Assembly: GCA_964599095.1 (NCBI GenBank)
Contig: CAZREB010000001.1
Span: forward strand, 248,001 to 312,000
Reading direction: 5' to 3'
Length of the DNA: 64,000 nt
Source: SZAS-79 sp964599095
Lineage (GTDB): Bacteria > Pseudomonadota > Gammaproteobacteria > Burkholderiales > SG8-39
How positions within the stretch are numbered: position 1 is the first letter of the stretch; each line of letters opens with the position of its first letter. The notes beneath the pieces were generated by a model. The model had not been told where the DNA came from. It did no database searches and saw only the letters and a program-made list of their open reading frames with translations. A program made the translations under genes and the position numbers. Below, piece by piece: positions 8,315-16,750 of this stretch.

Positions 8315-9409
8315 TCAGACGTTGAAGCGGAAGTGCATGACGTCGCCGTCATGCACCACGTACTCCTTGCCTTCGACGCGCATCTTGCCGGCTTCCTTGG
8401 CGCCGTGCTCGCCCCGGCCCGCGATGAAATCGTCGTAGGCGATGACTTCGGCGCGGATGAAGCCATGCTCGAAATCGGTATGGATCACGCCTGCCGCCTG
8501 CGGCGCGGTGGCGCCGATCGCAACCGTCCAGGCGCGCACTTCCTTCACGCCGGCGGTGAAGTACGTCTGCAGGCCCATCAGCTTGTAACCTGCGCGGATC
8601 ACGCGGTTCAGGCCCGGCTCCTCCAGCCCGAGGTCCTCGAGGAAGATCTTCTTGTCCTCGTCGTCGAGGTCGGCCATCTGCGATTCGATGGCGGCGCAGA
8701 TCGCGACGACGGGCGCGCCCTCCTTCTTCGCATGCGCTTCCACCGCCGCCAGCAGCGGGTTGTCGTGAAATCCCTTCTCGTCGACGTTGGCGACGTACAT
8801 CGTGGGCTTCATCGTGAGCAGGAACAGCGGCCGGATCACGGCCAGTTCCTCCTTGGCGAGGTCGACGGTGCGTGCGGGCAATCCCTGGTCGAGCGCTTTC
8901 TGCACCTTTTCCAGCACCGCGACCAGGCGCTGGGCCTCCTTGTCGCCGCCGGTCTTGGCGAGTTTCACGTTTTTCGAGAGCTGCTTTTCGACCGTCGCGA
9001 GGTCGGCCAGCGCCAGCTCGGTGTTGATCGTCTCGATGTCGGAGACCGGGTCGACCTTGCCTGCGACGTGCACCACGTTCTCGTCGACGAAGCAGCGCAC
9101 GACGTGGGCGATCGCGTCGGTCTCGCGGATGTTGGCGAGGAACTGGTTGCCCAGGCCTTCGCCCTTGGACGCGCCGGCCACCAGGCCGGCGATGTCGACG
9201 AATTCGCACACCGCCGGAACGACCTTCTGCGGCTTGACGATCTCGGCGAGCTTGCCCAGGCGTGGGTCGGGCACCTCGACGATGCCGACGTTGGGCTCGA
9301 TCGTGCAGAACGGGTAGTTCTCCGCCGCGATGCCGGCCTTGGTGAGCGCGTTAAAGAGCGTGGACTTGCCCACGTTCGGCAATCCGACGATGCCACATTT
9401 CAGACTCAC
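8315..9409 (-). CDS. ychF: redox-regulated ATPase/GTPase YchF
   Basis: 364 residues, as in E. coli YchF (363). An Obg-related P-loop protein that prefers ATP and associates with ribosomes. G1 GLPNVGKST is at residues 9-17; DIAGL follows; the fourth motif has the non-canonical N-x-x-E form (NVDE) typical of YchF and its change in nucleotide preference. A C-terminal TGS-like domain ends the protein. The start overlaps the pth stop by four bases, so translation of the two is coupled. It is the last gene of the prs-rplY-pth-ychF series. Confidence 0.97.
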   Translation of the reverse strand: MSLKCGIVGLPNVGKSTLFNALTKAGIAAENYPFCTIEPNVGIVEVPDPRLGKLAEIVKPQKVVPAVCEFVDIAGLVAGASKGEGLGNQFLANIRETDAIAHVVRCFVDENVVHVAGKVDPVSDIETINTELALADLATVEKQLSKNVKLAKTGGDKEAQRLVAVLEKVQKALDQGLPARTVDLAKEELAVIRPLFLLTMKPTMYVANVDEKGFHDNPLLAAVEAHAKKEGAPVVAICAAIESQMADLDDEDKKIFLEDLGLEEPGLNRVIRAGYKLMGLQTYFTAGVKEVRAWTVAIGATAPQAAGVIHTDFEHGFIRAEVIAYDDFIAGRGEHGAKEAGKMRVEGKEYVVHDGDVMHFRFNV

Positions 9410-10011
9410 GCAGGCTCCTTCACCGGGGGTTCTTTCGGTGGTTTGGGTTTGGTGTGCAGTTTATGCATCGCGCGTTCTACCTCGCCTTCAATCGCAAGGG
9501 GCAGGATTTCGAGCGCGCGATCGATGGTTTCCTCGATCGCTTCGCGGTCGAGCTTTGAGGGTTTGCTCAATACGTAGTCGGCGACCACGTCGCGGTCCCC
9601 GGGATGGCCGATGCCGAACCGCAGGCGCCAGAAATCGTTGGTGCCAAGGTGCGCGGCGATGTCCTTCAGGCCGTTATGGCCGCCGACGCCGCCACCGAGC
9701 TTCATCTTCACTACGCCCGGCAGGAAATCGAGTTCGTCGTGCGCGACGAGGATCTCGCCCGGTGCGATCTTGAAGAAACCAGCCAGCGCAGCGACCGACT
9801 TGCCCGACAGGTTCATGAATGTGGTCGGTACGAGCAGCCAGGCGCCGGAGCCTTCGTCGCGTCCGGCAAGGCCGTAATACTTGCCTTCCTTCCTGAGCGC
9901 GACATGTCTGATGCCCGCAAACCGCTCAACCAGCCATTGACCCGCGTTATGCCGCGTACCTTCGTACTCCTTGCCCGGATTGCCTAGACCGACGATGAGA
10001 CGGATAGCCAT
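9406..10011 (-). CDS. pth: peptidyl-tRNA hydrolase
   Basis: 201 residues. It releases peptides from tRNAs dropped by ribosomes. The N-terminal signature GLGNPGKEYEGTRHNAG carries the catalytic H21, and AHDELD supplies the conserved aspartate. The ATG at 10011 is fixed by the family N-terminus (MAIRLIVGLGNPG). No Shine-Dalgarno sequence precedes it: the preceding bases are the nine-T run of an intrinsic terminator plus GAATC, which is unusual. Overlaps ychF by four bases. Confidence 0.97.
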   Translation of the reverse strand: MAIRLIVGLGNPGKEYEGTRHNAGQWLVERFAGIRHVALRKEGKYYGLAGRDEGSGAWLLVPTTFMNLSGKSVAALAGFFKIAPGEILVAHDELDFLPGVVKMKLGGGVGGHNGLKDIAAHLGTNDFWRLRFGIGHPGDRDVVADYVLSKPSKLDREAIEETIDRALEILPLAIEGEVERAMHKLHTKPKPPKEPPVKEPA

Positions 10012-10016
10012 GATTC

Positions 10017-10057
10017 AAAAAAAAAGCGGCAAGGACGGGTGCGCCCTTGCCGCTTTT
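10017..10057 (-). terminator. strong intrinsic terminator after rplY, abutting the pth start
   Basis: On the minus strand an 11-bp GC-rich stem (AAGCGGCAAGG with CCTTGCCGCTT, 10024-10034/10045-10055) and a ten-base loop are followed by nine T. The last T is five bases before the pth ATG. The stem is flanked by A and T runs and could act in both directions. It should end rplY transcripts; readthrough would be needed to carry prs-rplY transcription into pth-ychF. Confidence 0.88.
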
Positions 10058-10071
10058 CCTGAGCGCTTGGT

Positions 10072-10794
10072 TTACTTCTTGTCTTTCTTGTCGCCGCCAG
10101 CGGCTTTGGCACCGCCTTTCGCATCCGCGGCCTTGTCGCCTTCCTTGGCGGGCTCGGCCTGCTTGCTGGCCGGGACATCGCCTGCGGCCGGCGCGGCTGC
10201 AGCCGTGGCCTCTTCCTCCACGACCGCGAGCTGCGGCACCAGGACCGACACCACCACCGGGTTTTCCTTCTTGTGCAATACCGCCTCGACACCCTTGGGC
10301 AGCTTGATGTCCTTGGCATGCACCGAGTAACCCACCGTCGCGGCCGACAGGTCGATCTCGATGTACTCCGGCAGGTCGTCCGGCAGGCAGGTGATGTTGA
10401 GCTCGTTCAGCACGTGGCTGACGACACCGCCCTGCTCCTTGACCGCCGGCGACTGCTCGGCGTTGACGAAGTGCAGCGGCACCTTCATGTGGATCTTGCG
10501 GTCCTTGGCGACGCGCTGGAAATCGATGTGCTGCACCTGGAGCTTGAACGGGTGCATGTTGAAGGAGCGCAGCAGCACCGCCTCCTTCTGGCCTTCCAGG
10601 TCCAGCGTCAGGATCGACGCATGGAATGCTTCGCGCGAAAGGTTCTGCGCAAGCTCCTTGTGGTCGAGCTCGATGTTTACCGGCTCCGAGTTCCCACCGT
10701 ACACGATGCCGGGCACTTTCCCGGCATTGCGCAGGCGGCGGCTCGCACCCGTTCCCTGCTTCTCGCGCCGCTTGGCGCTGACTTCGATCTTCAT
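10072..10794 (-). CDS. rplY: 50S ribosomal protein L25/general stress protein Ctc
   Basis: 240 residues: an L25 domain that binds 5S rRNA (about 1-95), then the longer TL5/Ctc beta domain (about 100-185), as in most non-enteric proteobacteria. The tail (about 195-240) is low complexity, rich in Ala, Lys and Asp, ending in GGDKKDKK. It lies between prs (57 bases upstream) and pth, the usual betaproteobacterial order. A strong terminator follows 15 bases after the stop. Confidence 0.95.
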   Translation of the reverse strand: MKIEVSAKRREKQGTGASRRLRNAGKVPGIVYGGNSEPVNIELDHKELAQNLSREAFHASILTLDLEGQKEAVLLRSFNMHPFKLQVQHIDFQRVAKDRKIHMKVPLHFVNAEQSPAVKEQGGVVSHVLNELNITCLPDDLPEYIEIDLSAATVGYSVHAKDIKLPKGVEAVLHKKENPVVVSVLVPQLAVVEEEATAAAAPAAGDVPASKQAEPAKEGDKAADAKGGAKAAGGDKKDKK

Positions 10795-10850
10795 GGACTG
10801 CTCCTAAAGTTACGCGGCCCGCGACCAGGCACACGTTTGCTGCAAAAAAA

Positions 10851-11822
10851 CTATTCTACGAACAGCGAGCTCACCGAATCCTCGCTGAAAATCCTGAATA
10901 TCGTCTCCGCCAGCAGGCCCGCCACCGACAACTGCCGGATCTTCTGGCAGGCCCGCGCGTCCTCGCGCAGCGGGATCGTGTCGGTGACCACCAGCTCGTC
11001 CATGTCCGATTCCGCGATCCGCGCCACCGCGCCGCCCGAGAGCACCGCATGCGTGCAATACGCAACCACCTTCGTGGCGCCTTCTGCCTTCAGCACCTGC
11101 GCGGCCTTGCACAGCGTGCCCGCGGTGTCGACCATGTCGTCCATGATCACGCACGTACGGCCCTGTACTTCGCCGATGATGTTCATGACTTCCGAAACAT
11201 TCGCCTTCGGCCGGCGCTTGTCGATGATCGCCAGGTCGGATTCGAGCCGCTTGGCCAGCGCCCTCGCCCTGACCACGCCGCCCACATCGGGCGACACGAC
11301 GATCAGGTTGTCGTACCGCTGCTTCCAGACGTCGCCGAGCAACACCGGCGCCGCGTAAATATTGTCGACTGGGATGTCGAAGAACCCCTGGATCTGGTCG
11401 GCGTGCAGGTCCATCGTCAGCACGCGCGCCACGCCCACCGCGGTCAGCATGTTCGCCACCACCTTGGCGCTGATCGCCACCCGTGCCGACCTCGGCCGGC
11501 GGTCCTGCCGCCCGTAGCCGAAATATGGGATCGCCGCGGTCACCCGGGCGGCCGACGAGCGCTTGAGCGCGTCGACCATCACCATCAGTTCCATCAGGCT
11601 GTCGTTGGTCGGCATGCACGTCGGCTGCAGCACGAACACGTCCTTGCCGCGGACGTTCTCCAGCAGCTCGACCATGACCTCGCCGTCCGAAAACTTGCCG
11701 ACGATCGCGCGGCCCACGCCGATGTTCAGGTGCTTGACCACGTCCTGGGCGAGCTTCGGGTTGGCATTGCCCGTGAAGACCATCAGGCGATCCAGCGCCC
11801 TCGTCGGTATCAGGTTGGCCAT
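10851..11822 (-). CDS. prs: ribose-phosphate pyrophosphokinase
   Basis: 323 residues. It makes PRPP from ribose 5-phosphate and ATP for nucleotide, His and Trp synthesis. Visible family landmarks are the N-terminal GNANPKLAQDV and SDGEVMVELLENVRG segments, the flexible-loop RQDRRPRSAR, the cation motif MDLHADQIQGFFD, and the PRPP-binding signature VIMDDMVDTAGTL near residue 220. The tRNA-Gln gene lies 37 bases upstream on the same strand and ispE beyond it, as in related genomes. Confidence 0.97.
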   Translation of the reverse strand: MANLIPTRALDRLMVFTGNANPKLAQDVVKHLNIGVGRAIVGKFSDGEVMVELLENVRGKDVFVLQPTCMPTNDSLMELMVMVDALKRSSAARVTAAIPYFGYGRQDRRPRSARVAISAKVVANMLTAVGVARVLTMDLHADQIQGFFDIPVDNIYAAPVLLGDVWKQRYDNLIVVSPDVGGVVRARALAKRLESDLAIIDKRRPKANVSEVMNIIGEVQGRTCVIMDDMVDTAGTLCKAAQVLKAEGATKVVAYCTHAVLSGGAVARIAESDMDELVVTDTIPLREDARACQKIRQLSVAGLLAETIFRIFSEDSVSSLFVE

Positions 11823-11859
11823 GTCCTCGACTCGTGAGCCCGCTCTCAGAACTTAATGG

Positions 11860-11936
11860 TGGCTGGGGAGGAAGGATTCGAACCTTCGCATGCCGGAATC
11901 AAAATCCGGTGCCTTAACCAGCTTGGCGACTCCCCA
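11860..11936 (-). tRNA. tRNA-Gln (anticodon UUG)
   Basis: 77 bases including an encoded CCA. Read on the minus strand, the acceptor arm TGGGGAG pairs with CTCCCCA, the discriminator is G, the anticodon stem CCGGA/TCCGG encloses the loop TTTTGAT (anticodon TTG), and the T-arm contains GGTTCGAATCC. It sits between ispE and prs and is probably cut from a common transcript. Confidence 0.97.
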
Positions 11937-11963
11937 AATCTTTTTTGCTGCCTACTGCCTGAT

Positions 11964-12821
11964 TCATGCGTCCGCGACCCACCCCCTGAGAGGATGCTCG
12001 TCGAGCCCGCGTGCAACGAATCCCCGCATGCCCTCCGGCAATCCCGCTTCCACCGCCCGAGCTTCGGGTTCCGTGCCGTACGCGGCGAAAACACACGCCC
12101 CGGAACCCGTCATTCGCGCGTCGCCGTACTGCAACAACCACTCCAGGTGCCTGGCGATTTCGGGATAAAGGGCGGTCGCGACCGGCTGCAAGTCGTTTTT
12201 CCCAAGACCCGGCAAAAAGGCCGGTATTCTGAGTGGTTTCGTATCCCGTGTCAACGCGGCTGAAGAGAAGATTTCTTTTGTAGATACCGAGACTTGCGGT
12301 GTCAGGACGAGGTACCAGGCCGGGGGTAGCGAAAGCGGTGCGAGGCGCTCGCCCACCCCTTCGCCGAAAGCGGTCCTGCCGAACACGAAGACCGGTACGT
12401 CGGCGCCCAGCCCGAGGCCGATGTCCATCAGCTGCCGGCGGTTGAATCCGAGATTCCAGGCCCGGTTGAGGACGATCAGGACCGTCGCCGCGTCCGAGGA
12501 GCCGCCACCGAGCCCGCCGCCGATCGGCAGGTGCTTCCTGAGACCGATGTCCGCGCCGAGGCGCCCGGCAGCAGATCCGAGAAGGGGGCGGGCCCGCTCT
12601 CGCAGCGCATGTGCCGCCCTCAGGCAAAGGTCGGAAACCTCGTCCACGCCCGGCGTTTCGTCCACGCGGCGGATGATGCCGTCCTCCCGGATCTCCACGC
12701 CGACCTCGTCACACCTGTCGATCAGGCGAAACACGGTCTGCAACAGGTGATACCCGTCCGGCCTGCGGCCGAGCACGTGCAGGAAGAGGTTCAGCTTCGC
12801 GGGCGCAGGATGCCATTCCAT
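11964..12821 (-). CDS. ispE: 4-diphosphocytidyl-2-C-methyl-D-erythritol kinase
   Basis: 285 residues from the ATG at 12821, preceded by GGAG at good spacing. GHMP kinase of the MEP isoprenoid pathway. PAKLNLFLHVLGRRPDGYH near residues 6-24 is the substrate-site signature (K8, N10, D18, Y20, H21), and the ATP loop PIGGGLGGGSSDAATVL lies near 92-108. TGSGACVFAAYG near 240 is the third GHMP motif. It follows lolB by 17 bases and is the gene just upstream of tRNA-Gln and prs. Confidence 0.96.
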   Translation of the reverse strand: MEWHPAPAKLNLFLHVLGRRPDGYHLLQTVFRLIDRCDEVGVEIREDGIIRRVDETPGVDEVSDLCLRAAHALRERARPLLGSAAGRLGADIGLRKHLPIGGGLGGGSSDAATVLIVLNRAWNLGFNRRQLMDIGLGLGADVPVFVFGRTAFGEGVGERLAPLSLPPAWYLVLTPQVSVSTKEIFSSAALTRDTKPLRIPAFLPGLGKNDLQPVATALYPEIARHLEWLLQYGDARMTGSGACVFAAYGTEPEARAVEAGLPEGMRGFVARGLDEHPLRGWVADA

Positions 12822-12838
12822 GTCTTGTCTCCGGCCGT

Positions 12839-13399
12839 TCAGCGCGGTTGCGCGCCGGCCTTCCACTCGTGGATGGCGAGCCGCAATTCGAGGCCCGGGT
12901 AGAAAAGCCTGAGGCGCGAGGGCAGCCCGTCGGCACGATACTCCTGGTATTCGACATGCCAGCCGTGCTGGTCAAGCGAAGCGAGCCGGCCTTCCGGGTC
13001 GCGTATCGCTCCGGCCGACGGGCCATCGGCGGCTCGGCCGCGCACCCAGTCGGCGAGGCCTGTGATCGGGATCCGGAATCCGAGCACCTGCTCGGTCAGG
13101 GCCTCGGCATCGGTGGCGCGATAGTCGCGCGGTTCGCTGGTGGTAAGCACGAATTCGCCGCCGTTACGCACCAGCCGGGCCACGCTCGACCCCACGGGCG
13201 TGGTGATCAGGAGTTCGTCCGATTCGCGCGAATGCCGCCAAGCGACGTTGCCGCTGGCCGCCTCGTCCTTGTAGCGGCTGGCAATCCGTCCGGCAAGTTC
13301 GAATTCGACGTCCTCCTGCGCCTCCAGCGGCCGCAGTTCCGCGCACCCGGTGACCGCAAGGACGGCCAGGACAACGAGCACGCGAATGGTGGGCCTCAC
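12839..13399 (-). CDS. lolB: outer-membrane lipoprotein localisation protein LolB
   Basis: 186 residues from the GTG at 13399 (a GTG nine bases upstream is the alternative; no ATG fits). The start was chosen so that a lipoprotein signal MRPTIRVLVVLAVLAVTGC remains, with the lipidated Cys at residue 19. The mature part matches LolB, which receives lipoproteins from LolA and inserts them in the outer membrane (FELAGRIASRY, then the conserved GWHVEYQEY segment). It is located between the TPR gene and ispE, as in other betaproteobacteria. Confidence 0.9.
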   Translation of the reverse strand: MRPTIRVLVVLAVLAVTGCAELRPLEAQEDVEFELAGRIASRYKDEAASGNVAWRHSRESDELLITTPVGSSVARLVRNGGEFVLTTSEPRDYRATDAEALTEQVLGFRIPITGLADWVRGRAADGPSAGAIRDPEGRLASLDQHGWHVEYQEYRADGLPSRLRLFYPGLELRLAIHEWKAGAQPR

Positions 13400-13448
13400 G
13401 GTGGACACGCAGTAGTCAGGGGAATCCAACGCAACGCGCGCGGGCGCG

Positions 13449-15272
13449 TCAGGGCTTGAAGCGCTTGATGGTCTTTTGCAGCGCTTCGTTCTCGGGCGCG
13501 TTCTTGAGCGCATCCTGCCAGATCCGCTCGGCCTCGGCGCGCTCGCCGGACACCCACAGCACTTCCCCGAGATGGGCACCGATCTCGCCGTCGGGCCGGC
13601 CCTTGTAGGCGCGGCGCAGGTTCTCGAGCGCGCGCGGGAGATCGCCCATGCGGTAGTACGTCCAGCCCATGCTGTCGACGATGTACAGGTCCTGCGGCGC
13701 GAGGGCCATGGCCTTCTCGATCAGCTTCTTGGCTTCGTCCAGGCGCACGTTGCGGTCGGCAAACGAATAGCCGAGCGCGTTGTACGCATGTGCGTGGTCC
13801 GGCCGGAGCTTGATCAATTTCGTCAGGTCGGCCTCGAGGATGTCGTAGCGCTCGAGTTTCTCGGCGGTGAGTGCGCGGTCGTAAAGGAGGTCGGGTTGGT
13901 CGGGCTGCGAGGCGAGCGCATTGTCGAGCACCTTGAAGGCTTCGGCGTTCTGGTTCACCTCGCGCAGCAACTGGGCCTCGGCAATCAGCATCTGGGTCTT
14001 CTGTTCGCCGGCATCGACCTTGCGAAGGTAGGCGCGCGCCTCGTCGAGCTTGCCCTGCCTGGAGAGGATCTGTGCGTAGCGAAGGCGCGACGGGATGAAT
14101 TGCTCCCCCGACTCGATCTGCGAATACCACTTGAGCGCGCCGGGAAGGTCCTTCCTTTCTTCCGCAACCTGGCCGAGCGTGAAGCGCACGCCGTTCTTGT
14201 CGCGGAACCGCATGTCGAGCAGCCGGCTCAGGTATTTCTCGCCCAGTTCGTAGTCCTTGAGCTGTACCGAAAGAAGGCCGACCGCGTACAGGACGTCGGC
14301 ATCGCCGGCATTCTGGTCGATGAGCGCCTGGAACTGCGCGCGCGCTTCGGGGACCTTCTTGTCGAGCACCAGCAGGCGCGCGTAGTTGAGCCCCGCCTCG
14401 CGCGAACCCGGGAACTTGGCGAGGTAAGCCGCGAGCCGCGCCTGGGCTTCCTGGGGCGATTTCTGCTGCAGCAGCTGCGCTTCGAATACGGCGGGCAGGT
14501 CCCAGTCCGGCTTCAACTCGCCGGCCCGGCGCACCTCTTCGAGCGCAAGGTCGTCGTTGTCCGCATTCGAGGCGGCCTGCGCGACGGCAAAATGCGCCTG
14601 CGGCAGCGAAGGAAACGACCCGGCCAGCTTTCTCACGATCTCCAGGTTGGTCGACCTGTCGGGATTCTGGGCGAGGAATCGATTGATCTGCATGAAGCCG
14701 TTCGCCGCAGTCATTTCGTTGCTCGAGAACAGCTTCATCAGGTAGGGCTCGGCCTCCGCGACGCGGCGCGCGCCGATGAGCAGCCGGCTGAGCGTCTGCG
14801 CCGCCTGCAACGAGCCCGGCTCGACTTCGTACCAGATCCTCGCACCTTCGAGGGCAAGCGCCGGGAGGCGCGCGAAAGCGGCGACTTCGGTGGCACGCCG
14901 CGCGATACGCGGATCCCGGGTGCGCTTGGCAAGCTCGATGTACGTCTGCGCCGCGTAGCCGGCGTCGTTCCTTTGCGCGGCGATCTCGGCGAGCAACAGT
15001 CCGAGGAGGACCGGCTCGGTCAGGTCCTGCTTCGGCAGCGTTGGGTCGTCCTGCCTGGGCGCAGCGGCCGTGACCACGGGCGCCGACTGGTCGTCGTCGT
15101 CGTCATCGCCGTCCTTGGCGCTCGGCTGGGCGAGGGCACCGGCCGCAAACGCGAAGGCGACGATCGCGGCGGTCAGGCGAAAGGCATTCGGCGGCAAGCG
15201 CAAGACGCGCAGGAGGGGTTGAATCAACACAGGACGGAGAAGGGGCGCGACTTGCTGTCGGTCACGGGTCAT
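13449..15272 (-). CDS. exported tetratricopeptide-repeat protein
   Basis: 607 residues from the ATG at 15272; upstream frame residues are ignored because the divergent mutM promoter lies there. An N-terminal hydrophobic signal (about 30-50, ending AAGALAQ) is followed by an acidic DGDDDDDDQ stretch and then a long series of TPR helices to the C-terminus; ALNALGYSFADRN and DSMGWTYYRMGDLPRALE show typical TPR spacing. It is a periplasmic or envelope scaffold protein. It precedes lolB, and this linkage is common in the group, which hints at an outer-membrane or lipoprotein role (inference). Confidence 0.87.
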   Translation of the reverse strand: MTRDRQQVAPLLRPVLIQPLLRVLRLPPNAFRLTAAIVAFAFAAGALAQPSAKDGDDDDDDQSAPVVTAAAPRQDDPTLPKQDLTEPVLLGLLLAEIAAQRNDAGYAAQTYIELAKRTRDPRIARRATEVAAFARLPALALEGARIWYEVEPGSLQAAQTLSRLLIGARRVAEAEPYLMKLFSSNEMTAANGFMQINRFLAQNPDRSTNLEIVRKLAGSFPSLPQAHFAVAQAASNADNDDLALEEVRRAGELKPDWDLPAVFEAQLLQQKSPQEAQARLAAYLAKFPGSREAGLNYARLLVLDKKVPEARAQFQALIDQNAGDADVLYAVGLLSVQLKDYELGEKYLSRLLDMRFRDKNGVRFTLGQVAEERKDLPGALKWYSQIESGEQFIPSRLRYAQILSRQGKLDEARAYLRKVDAGEQKTQMLIAEAQLLREVNQNAEAFKVLDNALASQPDQPDLLYDRALTAEKLERYDILEADLTKLIKLRPDHAHAYNALGYSFADRNVRLDEAKKLIEKAMALAPQDLYIVDSMGWTYYRMGDLPRALENLRRAYKGRPDGEIGAHLGEVLWVSGERAEAERIWQDALKNAPENEALQKTIKRFKP

Positions 15273-15355
15273 ATTAGGTATATTTGCCGCTCCGCACAAG
15301 CGCGGACCACGCAATTGACCCGCGTTCGACCGAGGGCGCGCCACAAAGTTCTGCC

Positions 15356-16165
15356 ATGCCCGAACTCCCCGAAGTCGAGATCACGCGCCGCGGGATCGAA
15401 CCCCATCTCAAGGGTCGCAAGATCACCGGTGTCGAAGTGCGTGAACCCCGCCTGCGCTGGGCCGTTCCGGCCGAAGTCGGCAGGCTCGCCGGCTGCACGA
15501 TCGCCTCGGTCAGGCGGCGCGGCAAATATATCCTCCTGGACTGCGGGAAGGGTTCGCTGATCCTGCATCTGGGCATGTCCGGAAGCTTGCGGATCGTTCA
15601 GCCAGGCACCCTGCCTGCCAGGCACGACCACTTCGACCTCGCGGTCGGGCCGCGCGTATTGCGATTGCGCGATCCGCGCCGCTTCGGCGCCGTGTTGTGG
15701 ACGACGGGCAATCCGGAGGACCACAAGCTGCTTGCCGGGCTCGGCGTCGAGCCGCTCGCGCCCGCGTTCAACGCGAAGCTGTTGCATGCGCTGTCGCGCG
15801 GCCATCGCGTTGCCATCAAGCTCTTGCTGATGGACGCAAAGAAGGTTGTCGGGGTTGGCAATATCTACGCAAATGAAAGCCTCCATCGCGCCGGGATCCG
15901 GCCCGGCGCGCCGGCCGGGCGACTGTCGCTGCAGCGCTGCGCGAACCTGGTGACCGAAGTGAAGGCGACGCTCGAGGACGCCATCCGCGCAGGCGGATCG
16001 AGCCTGCGCGACTTCGTGCAGAGCGACGGCAGTTCGGGTTACGCCCAACAGAACTATTGGGTCTACGGCAGGACCGGCGAACCATGCCGGCGATGCGGCA
16101 CGCCGATCAAGCGCGTGGTGATGGGACAGCGCGCGACGTTCTACTGTCCGACCTGCCAAAAATAG
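15356..16165 (+). CDS. mutM: formamidopyrimidine-DNA glycosylase
   Basis: 269 residues from the ATG giving the canonical MPELPEVE N-terminus, where P2 is the catalytic nucleophile and E3 essential. It excises 8-oxoguanine and nicks the DNA. A helix-two-turn-helix includes GVGNIYANESLHRAGI, and the C-terminal zinc finger is CRRCG-x15-CPTC at about 244-267. Divergent from the TPR gene, with 83 bases between them; followed by the tandem repeat and the convergent coaD gene. Confidence 0.97.
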   Translation: MPELPEVEITRRGIEPHLKGRKITGVEVREPRLRWAVPAEVGRLAGCTIASVRRRGKYILLDCGKGSLILHLGMSGSLRIVQPGTLPARHDHFDLAVGPRVLRLRDPRRFGAVLWTTGNPEDHKLLAGLGVEPLAPAFNAKLLHALSRGHRVAIKLLLMDAKKVVGVGNIYANESLHRAGIRPGAPAGRLSLQRCANLVTEVKATLEDAIRAGGSSLRDFVQSDGSSGYAQQNYWVYGRTGEPCRRCGTPIKRVVMGQRATFYCPTCQK

Positions 16166-16181
16166 CAACGGACGCCGCCTC

Positions 16182-16262
16182 CAGCCGACGCCCGCACGCG
16201 GCGCCTTTCAGCCGACGCCCGCACGCGGCGCCTTTCAGCCGACGCCCACACGCGGCGGCCTT
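16182..16262. repeat. 3 x 27-bp tandem repeat between mutM and coaD
   Basis: Three head-to-tail copies of a 27-base unit beginning CAGCCGACGCCCGCACGCGG (16182-16208, 16209-16235, 16236-16262). The first two are identical over the unit and the third has three changes near its middle and end. A partial unit continues into the coaD stop region. Unit length is a multiple of three, but no gene reads through it. There are no spacers, so it is not CRISPR. It fills the convergent mutM-coaD gap. Confidence 0.9.
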
Positions 16263-16750
16263 CAGCCGCCGAGGGCCGTCACCTTTTCCCTGAGCTTGTC
16301 GCGCACCAGCGGGTGCACGAACTTCGACACGTCGCCGCCGAGCGTCGCGATCTCGCGCACCAGCGTCGCCGAGATGAACATGTGCTGTTCGGAGGGCGTG
16401 AGGAACACGGTCTCCACGTCCGGGTAGAGGTTGCGATTCATTCCCGCCAGCTGGAATTCGTATTCGAAGTCCGACACCGCGCGCAGTCCGCGCATGATCA
16501 CGCGGGCGTCGTGCTCGTGGATGAACTTGATCAGCAGTCCGCTGAAGCCGACGACCTTCACGTTCTTGAGGTCCTTGAGCACTTCGCTCGCGATCTCGAC
16601 TCGCTCGCTCAGCGTGAAGAAGGGCTTCTTTGCACGGCTGTCGGCGACGCCGACGATGACCGAACCGAAAATCACCGAGGCACGGCGGACCAGGTCCTCG
16701 TGCCCGCGCGTCAGGGGATCAAACGTCCCCGGATAGACCGCTCCGATCAT
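16262..16750 (-). CDS. coaD: phosphopantetheine adenylyltransferase
   Basis: 162 residues, standard for CoaD, the fourth step of CoA synthesis (adenylation of 4'-phosphopantetheine). The nucleotidyltransferase motif YPGTFDPLTRGHEDL lies at 6-20, with T10 and H18 at the active site; the second motif is ISATLVREIA near 128. The start overlaps the rsmD stop as ATGA, the usual rsmD-coaD pair. The stop codon is the last triplet before the 27-bp tandem repeat. Confidence 0.97.
   Translation of the reverse strand: MIGAVYPGTFDPLTRGHEDLVRRASVIFGSVIVGVADSRAKKPFFTLSERVEIASEVLKDLKNVKVVGFSGLLIKFIHEHDARVIMRGLRAVSDFEYEFQLAGMNRNLYPDVETVFLTPSEQHMFISATLVREIATLGGDVSKFVHPLVRDKLREKVTALGG

Noticed and set aside
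13476..15560. Long open plus-strand frame antisense to the TPR gene
   Set aside because: It is the mirror of a real gene in GC-rich DNA: Arg/Gly/Leu-rich, no domain, no ribosome site, while the minus strand encodes clear TPR repeats.
16182..16262. CRISPR array
   Set aside because: The 27-base copies are directly adjacent without spacers, there are only three, and no cas gene is near.
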